Positions 11,465 to 21,146 of a DNA stretch of 64,000 bases are shown here, piece by piece. The stretch covers positions 3,720,001 to 3,784,000 of the forward strand of contig NZ_CP068771.1 of the NCBI RefSeq assembly GCF_018336935.1, in the 5' to 3' direction. The translations under genes and the position numbers were made by a program. Positions within the stretch are counted from its first letter, which is position 1. Each line of letters opens with the position of its first letter. A model generated the notes under the pieces. That model searched no databases, was not told where the DNA came from, and saw nothing but the letters and a program-made list of their open reading frames with translations. The stretch comes from Serratia plymuthica. GTDB taxonomy: Bacteria > Pseudomonadota > Gammaproteobacteria > Enterobacterales > Enterobacteriaceae.

Positions 11465-11791
11465 CGGTGCTCTCCAGAAGTAGCGGAAGTCTGCATAAGG
11501 CCTGCTAATTTAACAGGCAAAATCATGGCAGAAAACACAGGGTTGTGCCGGAGGGAAAGGTAAAGAAAGTGAAAATAGGCAGGCCGGGGCATGACCCTGG
11601 TCCGAGAGAGGCATTTTCCGCCAAATATGGCCTCTCCCCGAGCTCGGTGAAAAAGGGGATGGGATGGCAATGGTGAAATAAAAAAACCAGGCGCTGACGC
11701 AACCTGGTTGATTTGATGCACAATCAGGTGACTGGCGCAGGGTCATCGACGCTTTTTAAAACGTTAAATGTTGCAATCAGGAGTTCACAGC
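11465..11791. promoter_or_regulatory. Divergent region with structured leader
   Basis: A 327-bp gap between the SUOX-fold gene (minus) and the DinB-like gene (plus). On the minus strand it contains GAGAGGC...GCCTCTC (about 11605-11635) and a terminator-like hairpin at 11680-11709. If the promoter of the signalling operon lies beyond 11710, both would sit in its leader. Short open frames here look like chance. Confidence 0.4.
11680..11709 (-). terminator. Terminator-like hairpin on minus strand, upstream of SUOX-fold gene
   Basis: On the minus strand AACCAGG pairs with CCTGGTT across about 11 bases and is followed by TTTTT. No minus-strand gene lies to its right, so it may be a leader attenuator or the end of a short RNA. 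Confidence 0.55.
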
Positions 11792-12364
11792 ATGTCAGTG
11801 GTTACGAATAACTCGCTTCTCAGTGAAACTGCCGTTCAGACTGCGCCGATGGCCTCGGCCCTCAACACGTTGAAAATGCTGGTGCGTTACAAAGCCTGGG
11901 CGGATGCATTGACGTTCAGCAACGTCAGGTCGTTGCCGGAGGGCGAAGCCCTGAAACAGCGCCCGACGCGGTTTGGCAATATGGTGCATACCTTGAACCA
12001 TATCTACGTGGTAGACGATATTTTCAGGCACCATCTGCAGGGGAAAAAACACGGCTATACCGCGCGCAATACCGAGCATACGCCGGCGCTAGAGGATTTG
12101 TGGCAGGCGGTGCAGGAAATGGACCGTTGGTATGTCGATCTGGTGGATACCTGGTCAAACGAGGATCTGACGAAGGCCGTCCATTTCGAGTTTGTCGGTG
12201 GGGGTGAAGGCGTGATGACGCAGGAAGAAATCGTGCTGCACCTGGTGAATCACGCTACCTATCACCGCGGCTTTGTCGGCGACATGATGTATCAGGTGCC
12301 CTTCACGCCGCCGTCAAACGACCTGCCGGTGTTTATCAGGGATCATTTCAACCCGGCCCGTTAA
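11792..12364 (+). CDS. DinB-family protein
   Basis: The protein has 190 residues. I chose the ATG at 11792 because CAGGAG lies eight bases upstream; an ATG at 11768 lacks a site. The four-helix DinB/YfiT-like fold is suggested by the metal-binding histidine pattern: MVHTLNHIY in the first half and LHLVNHATYHRGFV in the second. Family members are metal-dependent, often thiol-linked transferases or DNA-damage-induced proteins of unknown role; this one cannot be assigned a substrate. It converges on gor across a shared terminator. Confidence 0.85.
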   Translation: MSVVTNNSLLSETAVQTAPMASALNTLKMLVRYKAWADALTFSNVRSLPEGEALKQRPTRFGNMVHTLNHIYVVDDIFRHHLQGKKHGYTARNTEHTPALEDLWQAVQEMDRWYVDLVDTWSNEDLTKAVHFEFVGGGEGVMTQEEIVLHLVNHATYHRGFVGDMMYQVPFTPPSNDLPVFIRDHFNPAR

Positions 12365-12380
12365 GCCGGGTATCGCGATA

Positions 12381-12417
12381 AAAAAAGGTCAGGGCCCTGA
12401 GGCGCCTGACCTTTTTT
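12381..12417. terminator. Bidirectional terminator, DinB-like / gor
   Basis: AAAAAAGGTCAGG and CCTGACCTTTTTT are perfect 13-base arms, so the hairpin carries a T tract in both directions between the convergent genes. Confidence 0.9.
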
Positions 12418-12458
12418 GTTGCCGTTTACCCAGCGGCATAGGCCGCCGGGCAGGCAAA

Positions 12459-13811
12459 TCAACGCATGGTAACGAACTCTTCCGCTGCGGTCGGGTGGAT
12501 CGCCACGGTGTTGTCGAAGTCCTTCTTGGTGGCGCCCATCTTGATGGCGACGGCGAAACCTTGCAGGATCTCGTCCATGCCCAGGCCGATGCCGTGCAGG
12601 CCGACGATCTTCTCTTCTTTACCCACGCACACCAGCTTCATGCGGCACGGTTGGCGGTGCTGCGTTACGGCGCTGTACATGGCGGTGAAGGAAGACTTAT
12701 ACACTTTCACGCTGTCGGCGCCGAATTTCTCGATAGCTTCCGGCTCGGTCAGGCCGATAGTGCCGATCGGCGGGTGGCTGAACACCACGGTGGCGATGTT
12801 GCTGTAATCCAGGTGTTCTTCCGGCTTGTTGTTGAACAGGCGTTCGGACAGACGACGGCCGGCGGCGACCGCGACCGGGGTCAGTTCAACCGCTCCGGTG
12901 TTGTCGCCCACCGCGTAAATGCCTTTTACGCTGGTGTTCTGGTATTTATCGACGTCGATATAGCCATTTTCGTTGGTTTTCACCCCGGTTACGCTCAGGT
13001 TCAGGTTATCGGTCGCCGGTTCGCGGCCAATCGCCCACACCAGGCTGTCGACGGTGAATTCCTTGCCGTTTTCCAGTTGCAGCGTCAGGCTGCCGTCGGC
13101 GTTCTTGACGATGGCTTTCGGCACAGATTCGGTGTGCAGGCTTGGCCCTTCGGTGTTCATCACTTCCACCAGGGTCTCGACAATCATCGGATCGAAGGTG
13201 CGCAGCGGTGCGTGTTTACGCACGAACAGGTGGGTTTCGGCCCCCAGCGCGTTCATCACGCCGGCGATCTCCACCGCGATATAGCCCGCGCCGACCACCG
13301 CAACGCGTTTTGGCATTGCGTCCAGCTCGAAGAAACCGTCTGAGTCGATGCCGTATTCGGCGCCTGGAATGTCAGGGTGGCTCGGGCGGCCGCCGGTGGC
13401 GATCAGGATATGGTCGGCGGTGATCTTCTCGCCGTTCACTTCCACCGTGTGGGCGTCGATAAAGCGCGCGAAACCTTTAATCACGTCGACTTTGTTTTTG
13501 CCCAGCACGTTGTCGTAGGAATTATGGATACGGTCGATATAGGCGGTGCGGTTGGCGACCAGCTTCTTCCAGTCGAAGGCGTTGACGGTAGTATCGAAGC
13601 CGTAATCCGGGCCGTACAGGTGGATGGCTTCGGCGATCTGCGCCGCGTGCCACATGACTTTTTTCGGTACACAACCCACGTTTACGCAGGTGCCGCCCAG
13701 TTCCTTGGCTTCAATCAGCGCGCATTTCTGGCCGTACATGGCTGCCCGGTTGATCGATGCGATGCCGCCGCTGCCGCCGCCAATTGCTAGATAATCGTAA
13801 TGTTTGGTCAT
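12459..13811 (-). CDS. gor: Glutathione-disulfide reductase
   Basis: A cytoplasmic FAD enzyme of 450 residues, the same length as E. coli Gor; it reduces glutathione disulfide with NADPH. The FAD motif GGGSGG is near the N-terminus and the redox-active disulfide is Cys42-Cys47 (CVNVGC). An NADPH-binding [11 protein letters not shown] segment is in the middle, and the C-terminal His439-Glu444 (HPTAAEE) acts as acid-base pair. gor next to rlmJ and prlC matches the E. coli neighbourhood. An ERIC element separates it from rlmJ. Confidence 0.97.
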   Translation of the reverse strand: MTKHYDYLAIGGGSGGIASINRAAMYGQKCALIEAKELGGTCVNVGCVPKKVMWHAAQIAEAIHLYGPDYGFDTTVNAFDWKKLVANRTAYIDRIHNSYDNVLGKNKVDVIKGFARFIDAHTVEVNGEKITADHILIATGGRPSHPDIPGAEYGIDSDGFFELDAMPKRVAVVGAGYIAVEIAGVMNALGAETHLFVRKHAPLRTFDPMIVETLVEVMNTEGPSLHTESVPKAIVKNADGSLTLQLENGKEFTVDSLVWAIGREPATDNLNLSVTGVKTNENGYIDVDKYQNTSVKGIYAVGDNTGAVELTPVAVAAGRRLSERLFNNKPEEHLDYSNIATVVFSHPPIGTIGLTEPEAIEKFGADSVKVYKSSFTAMYSAVTQHRQPCRMKLVCVGKEEKIVGLHGIGLGMDEILQGFAVAIKMGATKKDFDNTVAIHPTAAEEFVTMR

Positions 13812-13911
13812 CTGGGATTTCCATGAATTGTGTGAATCGAAGAGGGTAAGAGTTTAACGCCTGATACGGGTTTGTCGCAAAGATTGCGTCGATGGTTGCG
13901 ATAGGTGGGAT

Positions 13912-14036
13912 ATACCCGTCATCTTTCAAGTTGCAGCGTTGTTATCTGCACTCGCTCACCCCAGTTACTTACTTGAGTAAGCGCCTGGGGATGAGCGAGT
14001 TGGCCGCCTAGCTGCAACTTGAAAGCTATAGGGTAT
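13912..14036. repeat. ERIC element, 125 bp
   Basis: An imperfect palindrome from ATACCC to GGGTAT. The outer arms are CTTTCAAGTTGCAG/CTGCAACTTGAAAG and the centre is CGCTCACCCCAGTTACTTACTTGAGTAAGCGCCTGGGG. The centre matches the classic ERIC primer sequences almost exactly, and the length is that of full-size ERIC units. It lies between gor and rlmJ. Confidence 0.92.
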
Positions 14037-14065
14037 GAAGGCGCGGCGTACCGCGCCCGGTGGGC

Positions 14066-14908
14066 TTATTCCGGCACCACCCAGTTGATCAAATGGTGGC
14101 CATTGCCCGACGGCACCAGCGTCTTGTGCAGCCACGGCAGCACGTTCTTCATCTGCTGTTCCAGCTTCCACGGCGGGTTAATCACGATCATGCCGGAGGC
14201 GGTCATGCCGCGCTGATCGCTGTCGGGTCTTACCGCCAGTTCGATCTGCAGAATATTGCGGATGCCGGTGGCTTCCAGCTCTTTGAGCATGCGTTTGATC
14301 TGCTGGCGCATCACCACCGGATACCACAGCGCGTAAGTGCCGGTGGCAAAGCGTTTGTAACCTTCCTGCAAGCCTTTGATCACGTCCTGATAATCGGTTT
14401 TCATCTCGTACGGCGGGTCCATCAGGATCAGCCCACGGCGCGACAGGGGCGGCAACTGGGATTTCAGTTGCTGGTAGCCGTCGGCACGTTGCACCTTGGC
14501 GCGTTCGTCTTTCTGGAATTCGCTGCGCAGCAGCGGGAAATCGCTCGGGTGCAGCTCGGTCAGGTGGATTTTATCCTGCGGGCGCAACAACTGACGGGCA
14601 ATCAGTGGCGAGCCAGGGTAGTAACGCAGCTTGTCGGTGCGGTTAAAGTTGCGTATCACGCTCATGTAAGCCGCCAGCTCTTCCGGCAGATCGTCACGTT
14701 GCCACAGCAGGCCGATGCCTTCCAGGTATTCCCCGGTGCGTTCGGCGTGCTCACCGCTCAGCTGATAGCGCCCTGCGCCGGAGTGGGTATCCAGGTACAG
14801 GAAAGGTTTATCTTTTTCTTTCAGCGATTCAATGATCAGGCTCTGAACGGTGTGCTTGAGCACGTCGGCGTGGTTGCCGGCGTGAAAACTGTGGCGGTAA
14901 CTTAACAT
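14066..14908 (-). CDS. rlmJ: 23S rRNA (adenine(2030)-N6)-methyltransferase
   Basis: A SAM-dependent methyltransferase of 280 residues. It begins MLSYRHSFHAGNHADVLKH, as in E. coli RlmJ, and the frame's longer upstream extension is out of family. SAM-binding THSGAGRY and the catalytic MDPPYE motif typical of N6-adenine methyltransferases are present. It modifies A2030 of 23S rRNA in E. coli. It is divergent from the ASCH gene at 15043. Confidence 0.96.
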   Translation of the reverse strand: MLSYRHSFHAGNHADVLKHTVQSLIIESLKEKDKPFLYLDTHSGAGRYQLSGEHAERTGEYLEGIGLLWQRDDLPEELAAYMSVIRNFNRTDKLRYYPGSPLIARQLLRPQDKIHLTELHPSDFPLLRSEFQKDERAKVQRADGYQQLKSQLPPLSRRGLILMDPPYEMKTDYQDVIKGLQEGYKRFATGTYALWYPVVMRQQIKRMLKELEATGIRNILQIELAVRPDSDQRGMTASGMIVINPPWKLEQQMKNVLPWLHKTLVPSGNGHHLINWVVPE

Positions 14909-15042
14909 GGCTGGTGGTAATTCCTTGTGCTCCTGCGGAGCGTGCTGAAGATAATGAAGGCTTATAATCTGCACAGTATAAACTGTCTGGCAGGGAAAAA
15001 CTGAACTGCGTTGCCGCAGGTCATTAAGGGAGTGATAAGACG

Positions 15043-15447
15043 ATGAGCGAAAACGCGATTTTGGACCGCTACCCCGACGCTGCGCGTTGGGCATTCGGCG
15101 ATGGGCCCGAATTGGCCAATGAACTGCTGCAGCTGGTGCTGAGCGGGGATAAAACGGCGACCTGCGGTTCTTATGCCAGTTACCGGCAAGAGAAGTCGCC
15201 TATGCTGGGCGATTATAACGTCATCCTCGATGGGCGCGGGGAACCCGCCTGCGTGCTTCGAACGCTCTCCCTGCGGTTGATCCGCTACTGTGACGTCACC
15301 GCCGAGATGGCGGCCAAAGAGGGGGAAGGGGATAAAAGCCTGGCGTTCTGGCGGCAGGGGCACCGGGCGTTTTTCACCCGTGAAGGCAGCTTCGCACCGG
15401 ATATGTGGCTGGTGTTTGAAGAGTTTGAATTGGTCGAAACGCTGTGA
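15043..15447 (+). CDS. ASCH domain protein
   Basis: The protein has 134 residues; AAGGGAG lies ten bases before the ATG. The ASCH (PUA-like) fold is indicated by GDKTATCGSY near residue 35, the central LGDYNVILDG and the C-terminal DMWLVFEEFEL. ASCH proteins bind RNA or nucleosides, and some relatives hydrolyse acetylcytidine or cut RNA; no specific activity can be given here. Sixteen bases separate it from the HIT gene, so they form an operon. Confidence 0.87.
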   Translation: MSENAILDRYPDAARWAFGDGPELANELLQLVLSGDKTATCGSYASYRQEKSPMLGDYNVILDGRGEPACVLRTLSLRLIRYCDVTAEMAAKEGEGDKSLAFWRQGHRAFFTREGSFAPDMWLVFEEFELVETL

Positions 15448-15463
15448 ATCACAAGGAGATAAC

Positions 15464-15925
15464 ATGAGCTGCATCTTTTGCGACATGGTGGCGGGCAACG
15501 TGCCGTGCCATAAAATCTGGGAGGACGACGCCCATATGGCGTTCCTGTCCATCTACCCCAATACCGAAGGCTTCAGCGTGGTGATCCCCAAGGCGCACTT
15601 TGACAGCTACGCCTTTGCGCTGCCGGACGCGGCGCTCAGCGAATTGATGCTGGCGACCAAACGGGTGGCGCAATTGCTCGACCGGGCGTTTGACGACGTG
15701 GGCCGCTGCGGCATGGTGTTCGAGGGTTTTGGCGTCGATCACGTGCATGCCAAACTGATCCCGATGCACGGCACCGCCGGGCTGGCTCAATGGCAGCCGA
15801 TAGAGTCCAAATCGAGCAAGTTTTTCGATCGCTACGAGGGCTATCTGTCTTCGCACGATGCCGCGCGCGTCGACGATGGGCATCTGGCCGCGCTGGCGGC
15901 GAAAATCCGCCAGAGCACCCTTTAA
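15464..15925 (+). CDS. HIT family protein
   Basis: The protein has 153 residues, with AAGGAGAT before the ATG. The histidine-triad region reads DHVHAKLIP: the first two His are present, and the third position of the triad is Lys. The N-terminus has CIFC (Cys3/Cys6), a possible metal pair with a downstream His. HIT proteins are nucleotide hydrolases or transferases acting on AMP-linked substrates. The second His, normally the nucleophile, is kept, so activity is plausible. It is encoded with the ASCH gene, hinting at a shared role in nucleotide handling (inference). Confidence 0.88.
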   Translation: MSCIFCDMVAGNVPCHKIWEDDAHMAFLSIYPNTEGFSVVIPKAHFDSYAFALPDAALSELMLATKRVAQLLDRAFDDVGRCGMVFEGFGVDHVHAKLIPMHGTAGLAQWQPIESKSSKFFDRYEGYLSSHDAARVDDGHLAALAAKIRQSTL

Positions 15926-16045
15926 GGCACTATCTATCAACGCCCGGCCATTGATTTTCCAGCCGCTTGGCTCCATGTTAGATATTCATCCGCATTTTAA
16001 GGCCTGCCCGCTGCGGCGGGCCCCAACGCTAATCAGGACTGCCCT

Positions 16046-18088
16046 ATGACAAATCCGTTGCTGACACCGTTTTCCCTGCCGCCGTTTTCCGCCATTCGCC
16101 CTGAAGATGTCGTGCCCGCGGTGCAATCCGCCTTGGCTGATTGCCGCGCTGCGGTAGAGCGCGTGGTCGCGCAGCCGGGGCCATTCACCTGGGATAACCT
16201 GTGTCAGCCGCTGGCGGAGTCGGACGATCGCCTGTCGCGCATCTGGTCGCCGGTCGGGCATCTGAATTCGGTCAAAAACAGCCCGGAGCTGCGTGCCGCC
16301 TACGAACAGGCGCTGCCGCTGCTGTCTGAATACGGCACCTGGGTGGGCCAGCATGAGGGGCTGTACCAGGCCTATCGCAGCCTGAAAGAGGGCGAAGCGT
16401 TTAACCAACTGACCGCGCCACAGCGCAAGTCGGTGGAAAACGCGCTGCGTGATTTCGAACTGTCGGGCATTGGCCTGTCGCCGGAAAAACAGCGGCGCTA
16501 CGGCGAGATCGTCGCGCGCCTGTCCGAGCTGGGTTCCACCTACAGCAACAATGTGCTCGACGCCACCATGGGCTGGAGCAAACTGATTACCGATGAAGCC
16601 GAACTGAGCGGCCTGCCGGAAAGCGCGCTGGCACAGGCCCAGGCGATGGCGCAGGCCAAAGAGCAGGATGGCTGGCTGCTGACGCTGGATATGCCGAGCT
16701 ACCTGCCGGTGCTGACCTACGGCGACAACCGTGCACTGCGTGAAGAAATGTACCGCGCCTTCGCTACCCGCGCTTCCGATCAGGGGCCGAACGCCGGCAA
16801 ATGGGATAACAGCGAAGTGATGGCGGAAACGCTGGCGCTGCGCCACGAACTGGCTGAACTGCTGGGCTTCGCCAGCTACGCCGACAAATCGCTGGCGACC
16901 AAAATGGCGGAAAACCCGGAGCAAGTGATCGGTTTCCTGAACGATCTGGCCAAGCGCGCCCGCCCGCAGGCCGAGAAAGAGCTGGCGCAGTTGCGCGCCT
17001 TCGCCAAACAGCATTACGGCGCGGATGAGCTGGAAGCCTGGGACATCACCTATTACGGTGAAAAACAAAAACAGCACCTGTTCTCCATCAGCGACGAACA
17101 ACTGCGCCCGTACTTCCCTGAACAGCGCGTAGTCGAAGGGCTGTTTGAAGTGGTGAAACGCATTTACGGCATCACCGCCAAAGAACGCAAGGATGTGGAT
17201 ACCTGGCATCCTGAAGTGCGCTTCTTTGACCTGTTCGATGCTGACGGCGAACTGCGCGGCAGCTTCTACCTTGATCTGTACGCGCGTGAGAACAAACGCG
17301 GCGGCGCCTGGATGGACGACTGTGTCGGCAGCCTGCGCAAGGCCGACGGCTCGCTGCAAAAGCCGGTTGCCTACCTGACCTGCAACTTCAACCGCCCGCT
17401 GGGCGACAAACCGGCGCTGTTCACCCATAACGAAGTGACCACGCTGTTCCACGAATTCGGTCACGGTCTGCACCATATGCTGACCCAAATCGATACCGCC
17501 GGCGTCTCCGGCATCAGCGGCGTGCCGTGGGATGCGGTCGAGCTGCCGAGCCAGTTTATGGAAAACTGGTGCTGGGAGCCGGAAGCGCTGGCCTTTATCT
17601 CCGGCCATTATCAGAGCGGCGAGCCGCTGCCGAAAGAGATGCTCGACAAGCTGCTGGCGGCCAAAAATTACCAGGCGGCGCTGTTTATCCTGCGCCAGCT
17701 GGAGTTCGGCCTGTTCGATTTCCGTATGCACGCCGAGTACAGCCCTTCACGCGGCGCGCAAATCCTGCCGACGCTGGCGGAAGTGAAGAAAATGGTGGCC
17801 GTGGTGCCTTCACCGAGTTGGGGCCGCTTCCCGCACGCCTTCAGCCATATCTTTGCCGGCGGTTATGCGGCGGGTTACTACAGTTATCTGTGGGCGGAAG
17901 TGCTGTCTGCCGATGCCTACTCGCGCTTTGAAGAAGAGGGGATTTTCAACGCCGAAACCGGCAAATCCTTCCTCGACAACATCCTGTCGCGCGGCGGTTC
18001 GGAAGAGCCGATGGCGCTGTTCAAACGCTTCCGTGGCCGTGAGCCGCAGCTGGATGCTATGCTGCGCCATTACGGCATTAAAGGATAA
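16046..18088 (+). CDS. prlC: Oligopeptidase A
   Basis: A cytoplasmic zinc metallopeptidase of 680 residues, the same length as E. coli PrlC. The M3-family site HEFGH begins at His469, with the third zinc ligand Glu expected shortly downstream in WCWEPE. It degrades short peptides, including cleaved signal peptides. rsmJ follows seven bases after its stop, the order seen in E. coli, so the two are cotranscribed. Confidence 0.97.
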   Translation: MTNPLLTPFSLPPFSAIRPEDVVPAVQSALADCRAAVERVVAQPGPFTWDNLCQPLAESDDRLSRIWSPVGHLNSVKNSPELRAAYEQALPLLSEYGTWVGQHEGLYQAYRSLKEGEAFNQLTAPQRKSVENALRDFELSGIGLSPEKQRRYGEIVARLSELGSTYSNNVLDATMGWSKLITDEAELSGLPESALAQAQAMAQAKEQDGWLLTLDMPSYLPVLTYGDNRALREEMYRAFATRASDQGPNAGKWDNSEVMAETLALRHELAELLGFASYADKSLATKMAENPEQVIGFLNDLAKRARPQAEKELAQLRAFAKQHYGADELEAWDITYYGEKQKQHLFSISDEQLRPYFPEQRVVEGLFEVVKRIYGITAKERKDVDTWHPEVRFFDLFDADGELRGSFYLDLYARENKRGGAWMDDCVGSLRKADGSLQKPVAYLTCNFNRPLGDKPALFTHNEVTTLFHEFGHGLHHMLTQIDTAGVSGISGVPWDAVELPSQFMENWCWEPEALAFISGHYQSGEPLPKEMLDKLLAAKNYQAALFILRQLEFGLFDFRMHAEYSPSRGAQILPTLAEVKKMVAVVPSPSWGRFPHAFSHIFAGGYAAGYYSYLWAEVLSADAYSRFEEEGIFNAETGKSFLDNILSRGGSEEPMALFKRFRGREPQLDAMLRHYGIKG

Positions 18089-18095
18089 CTCACCG

Positions 18096-18842
18096 GTGAG
18101 TGTGTGTTTATTGTGTGAAGAAGGCGCCGATCCCGGCGCCTTGTCTATTCTGGCGGAGCGCTGGCAGTTAACGTCGGACGACGACGCGCTGATGGCGCTG
18201 GTGTTGACGCCGCAACGGCTGGAGCTGCGCAAACGCGACGAACCCAAACTGGGTGCGATTTACGTCGATTTCGTTTCCGGCACCCTGGCGCATCGGCGCC
18301 GTTTCGGCGGCGGGCGCGGCGAAGCGGTTGCCAAGGCGGTCGGCATCAAGGGTAGTTACCTGCCGGAGGTGGTGGACGCGACCGCCGGGCTGGGGCGCGA
18401 TGCCTTTGTGCTGGCTTCGCTGGGCTGCAAGGTGCGGATGCTGGAACGCAACCCGGTGGTTGCCGCGCTGTTGGATGACGGCCTGCAACGCGGCTATCAG
18501 GATGCGGAAATCGGTCCGTGGCTGCGTGAGCGTTTGACGCTGCTGCACGCCTCCAGCCTGACCGCGCTGACCGGCCTCGATCCGCGGCCCGAAGTGGTGT
18601 ATCTCGATCCGATGTATCCGCACAAGCAAAAAAGCGCGTTGGTGAAGAAGGAGATGCGGGTATTTCAGTCGCTGGTGGGCAGTGATGACGACGCCGACGG
18701 CCTGCTGGAGCCGGCGCGTCGGCTGGCGACCAAGCGGGTGGTGGTGAAGCGGCCGGATTACGCCCCGCCGTTGGCCAACGTGCCTGCGCACGCGGCCAGC
18801 CTGACCAAAAGCCACCGCTTCGATATTTATATGCCGCTGTAA
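18096..18842 (+). CDS. rsmJ: 16S rRNA (guanine(1516)-N2)-methyltransferase
   Basis: The protein has 248 residues from a GTG start at 18096; AAGGAT near the prlC stop serves as ribosome site. SAM-binding [19 protein letters not shown] and the catalytic YLDPMYPH motif identify RsmJ (formerly YhiQ). It methylates G1516 of 16S rRNA in E. coli. It is translationally close to prlC, and a GC-rich terminator follows at once. Confidence 0.95.
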   Translation: MSVCLLCEEGADPGALSILAERWQLTSDDDALMALVLTPQRLELRKRDEPKLGAIYVDFVSGTLAHRRRFGGGRGEAVAKAVGIKGSYLPEVVDATAGLGRDAFVLASLGCKVRMLERNPVVAALLDDGLQRGYQDAEIGPWLRERLTLLHASSLTALTGLDPRPEVVYLDPMYPHKQKSALVKKEMRVFQSLVGSDDDADGLLEPARRLATKRVVVKRPDYAPPLANVPAHAASLTKSHRFDIYMPL

Positions 18843-18852
18843 GCTTATTCCC

Positions 18853-18880
18853 GGGGGGCGAAACTCTTCGCCCCCGTTGT
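18853..18880 (+). terminator. Terminator after rsmJ
   Basis: GGGGGCGAA pairs with TTCGCCCCC around ACTC, followed by GTTGTTATT. It abuts the stop codon of the convergent SIS gene. Confidence 0.7.
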
Positions 18881-19482
18881 TATTCCTGCTCGCGCAGGCT
18901 TTTCCCCACGTCACCGCCCGGATGCACCGCCAGCAGGGTTTCCTTGCTGTAGCCGCTGCGTTCCATCAGGCAGGCGCAGGCGGCATCGAAAATCGCCAAT
19001 ACCAGCACGATAGACGTCGTTGCCAGCATATTGAGCGGATCTATCTCGTTTTCCACCCCGGTGCGGATCACCAGCTGCGCCGCATGGGCGATCGCCGAAT
19101 CCGGGTTTTCCGTCACGCCAATCAGCGGTACGCCTTTGGCCTGCAGCGTCGGCAGCAGGCGGGTCAGTTCGTCGGAATTGCCGCCGCGCGAAATCAAAAT
19201 CATCAGATCATCGCCGCGCAGAAAGCCCAAATCGCCGTGCGCCGCGTCGGTGGCGTTCAGGTAGATGGCCGGCCGTTCCACGCAGGCCAGCATATGGGCA
19301 ATCTTGCGCGCCGCGATGCCGGAGGTGCCGACGCCGGTGACCACAATCTTGCCCCGGCACGCCGCCAGCAGCGTCAGCAGCCGTTGCCAGGTGGGCGCGT
19401 CGATGCGTTGGCTGAGCTGCGCCAGTTCACGGCTGTAAATGGCCCAGGCCTCCGCCGCACGCTGCCATTCCTGCTGCATCAC
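18880..19482 (-). CDS. SIS domain sugar isomerase-like protein
   Basis: A single SIS domain of 200 residues. VTGVGTSGIAARKIA near residue 50 and ISRGGNSDEL near 97 are the phosphosugar-binding loops. It resembles the SIS half of KdsD/GutQ-type arabinose-5-phosphate isomerases but has no CBS domains. Its start overlaps the kinase gene by four bases, so it is the last gene of the sugar operon. It probably isomerises the phosphosugar made by that kinase; the substrate is not known. Confidence 0.85.
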   Translation of the reverse strand: MMQQEWQRAAEAWAIYSRELAQLSQRIDAPTWQRLLTLLAACRGKIVVTGVGTSGIAARKIAHMLACVERPAIYLNATDAAHGDLGFLRGDDLMILISRGGNSDELTRLLPTLQAKGVPLIGVTENPDSAIAHAAQLVIRTGVENEIDPLNMLATTSIVLVLAIFDAACACLMERSGYSKETLLAVHPGGDVGKSLREQE

Positions 19483-21116
19483 GCCTCCTCCTGCATCAGC
19501 CGGCGGTATTTCATATGGTCGTTATACAGTTCATGGAACACGCGGTATTTGCGGTCGTAATAGCTTTTTATTTTGTTGGTCTGCGGCGTGACGGTTTTAC
19601 CGATGCGGCTCATGGCGCTCATCGCTTCCGGCAGCGTGTCGAACACGCCCGCCGCCACGGTGCCCATCATCGCACCGCCCAGCAGCATCGCTTCGCTCTC
19701 CTCCGGCAGCAGCATGGCGCAGCCGGTGGCGTTGGCGTGTTCCTGCACGAACAGCGGGTTCTTGGTGCCGCCGCCGCTGGCCATAATGGTGTCGATGCTG
19801 TAGCCGCTGTGGTTCATGGTTTCGATAATATGGCGGGTGCCGAGCGCGATCGCCTGGAGGGTCGCTAGATAGTGCAACGCCATGTCCTCCGGGGTGCGCG
19901 ACAGCTTCAGCCCGGTCAGGGTGCCGGTCAGCGTCGGGTTGGCGCGCGGCGAACGGTTGCCGTGGAAATACGGCAGCATGTGAATATCCTGGGTCAGGAA
20001 GGCGATGTCTTCCGGTTCGCCGGCCATACGGCGCAGCAGGGCGTTCAGTACCTCATAGATGGTCTGCCCTTGAGTTTTCGCCTGCGCCAGCAGATCCTGA
20101 TGGCACGGATGAGACTGAATCACATGGTCAATCAGCGCGCCGGTAGCGGATTGCCCCCCTTCGTTCAGCCAGTATTCCGGCAGAATCGCCGAGTAATACG
20201 GCCCCCACACGCCGCCGATAAAGCGCGCGGTACGCGACATCGCCATATGGCCGGTAGACGTCCCGCCGATCAGCGCGATACGGCGGTTAAAATCCGCCAC
20301 TTCGCCGGAAACCCCGGTGGCGCCCAGCGTGCCGAGGGTACCGGCATGAGCGTCGATGATCGACACGCTGACCGCCGTACCGGCAATCAGGCCCATCTCG
20401 CCGGCGGCGCGCTGCGTCAGGCCGTGGCCCAGGGGTTCACCCATCATTTTGACGTCGCTGCCGATCTTGGCTGCGTCGTGTTCCAGCACGTCTTCCAGCC
20501 CAATCTGTTTGAAATAGCTTTTGTCCCAGCGCTGCTCATGGCCGAGGTAAGTCCATTTGCACACCGTCGAACACAGCGAACGGGTGGCGTCCTGGGTGGC
20601 GCGCCAGGTGAGGAAATCCGGCAGGTCAAACAGGTAGCCGGCATTGGCCCAGGTGGTCGGCATATGCTGCTTCAGCCACAGCATTTTGGGGGTTTGCATC
20701 TCCGGCGAGATGATCCCGCCGACGAAGTCCAGTACCCGGTGTTTGGTGGCGTTGATGCGCTCGGCCTGAACGATCGCCCGGTGATCCATCCACACGATGA
20801 TGTTCTGCTCGGTGCGGCCGGACGGGCTGATGGTCAGCGGCCGGCCTTCTTTATCCAGCACTACCAGCGAACAGGTGGCGTCGAACCCCAGCCCTTTGAC
20901 CTGAATCGGGTTGATGTCGGCCTGGTTGACCGCATCGCGCACCGCGCTGCACACCGCTTGCCAGATATTGTCCGAAGACTGTTCGACAAAGTCCGCCTGC
21001 GGGCGGTACAAATCGATGGGTCGGCTGGCCTGCCCGACCATGCGGCCGTTGAGATCGAATACCCCTGCGCGTGCGCTTCCGGTGCCTACATCTACGCCAA
21101 TAAAATAACTCGCCAT
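19479..21116 (-). CDS. FGGY-family carbohydrate kinase (ribulokinase-like)
   Basis: A kinase of 545 residues. The N-terminal phosphate-binding loop is GVDVGTGSARAGVFD. The catalytic-Asp segment IDAHAGTLGTLGA, GGTSTGHMAMS and the adenosine motif ASGGGTKNPLF follow. The length and motifs fit the D-ribulokinase/YpCarbK branch of FGGY kinases rather than xylulokinase or glycerol kinase. It sits in a minus-strand operon downstream of an ABC sugar importer and overlaps the SIS gene, so it most likely phosphorylates the imported pentose, pentulose or polyol product. Confidence 0.9.
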   Translation of the reverse strand: MASYFIGVDVGTGSARAGVFDLNGRMVGQASRPIDLYRPQADFVEQSSDNIWQAVCSAVRDAVNQADINPIQVKGLGFDATCSLVVLDKEGRPLTISPSGRTEQNIIVWMDHRAIVQAERINATKHRVLDFVGGIISPEMQTPKMLWLKQHMPTTWANAGYLFDLPDFLTWRATQDATRSLCSTVCKWTYLGHEQRWDKSYFKQIGLEDVLEHDAAKIGSDVKMMGEPLGHGLTQRAAGEMGLIAGTAVSVSIIDAHAGTLGTLGATGVSGEVADFNRRIALIGGTSTGHMAMSRTARFIGGVWGPYYSAILPEYWLNEGGQSATGALIDHVIQSHPCHQDLLAQAKTQGQTIYEVLNALLRRMAGEPEDIAFLTQDIHMLPYFHGNRSPRANPTLTGTLTGLKLSRTPEDMALHYLATLQAIALGTRHIIETMNHSGYSIDTIMASGGGTKNPLFVQEHANATGCAMLLPEESEAMLLGGAMMGTVAAGVFDTLPEAMSAMSRIGKTVTPQTNKIKSYYDRKYRVFHELYNDHMKYRRLMQEEA

Positions 21117-21146
21117 TATTCTTCTCCTAAAGGTCGTGTCCGCAAC

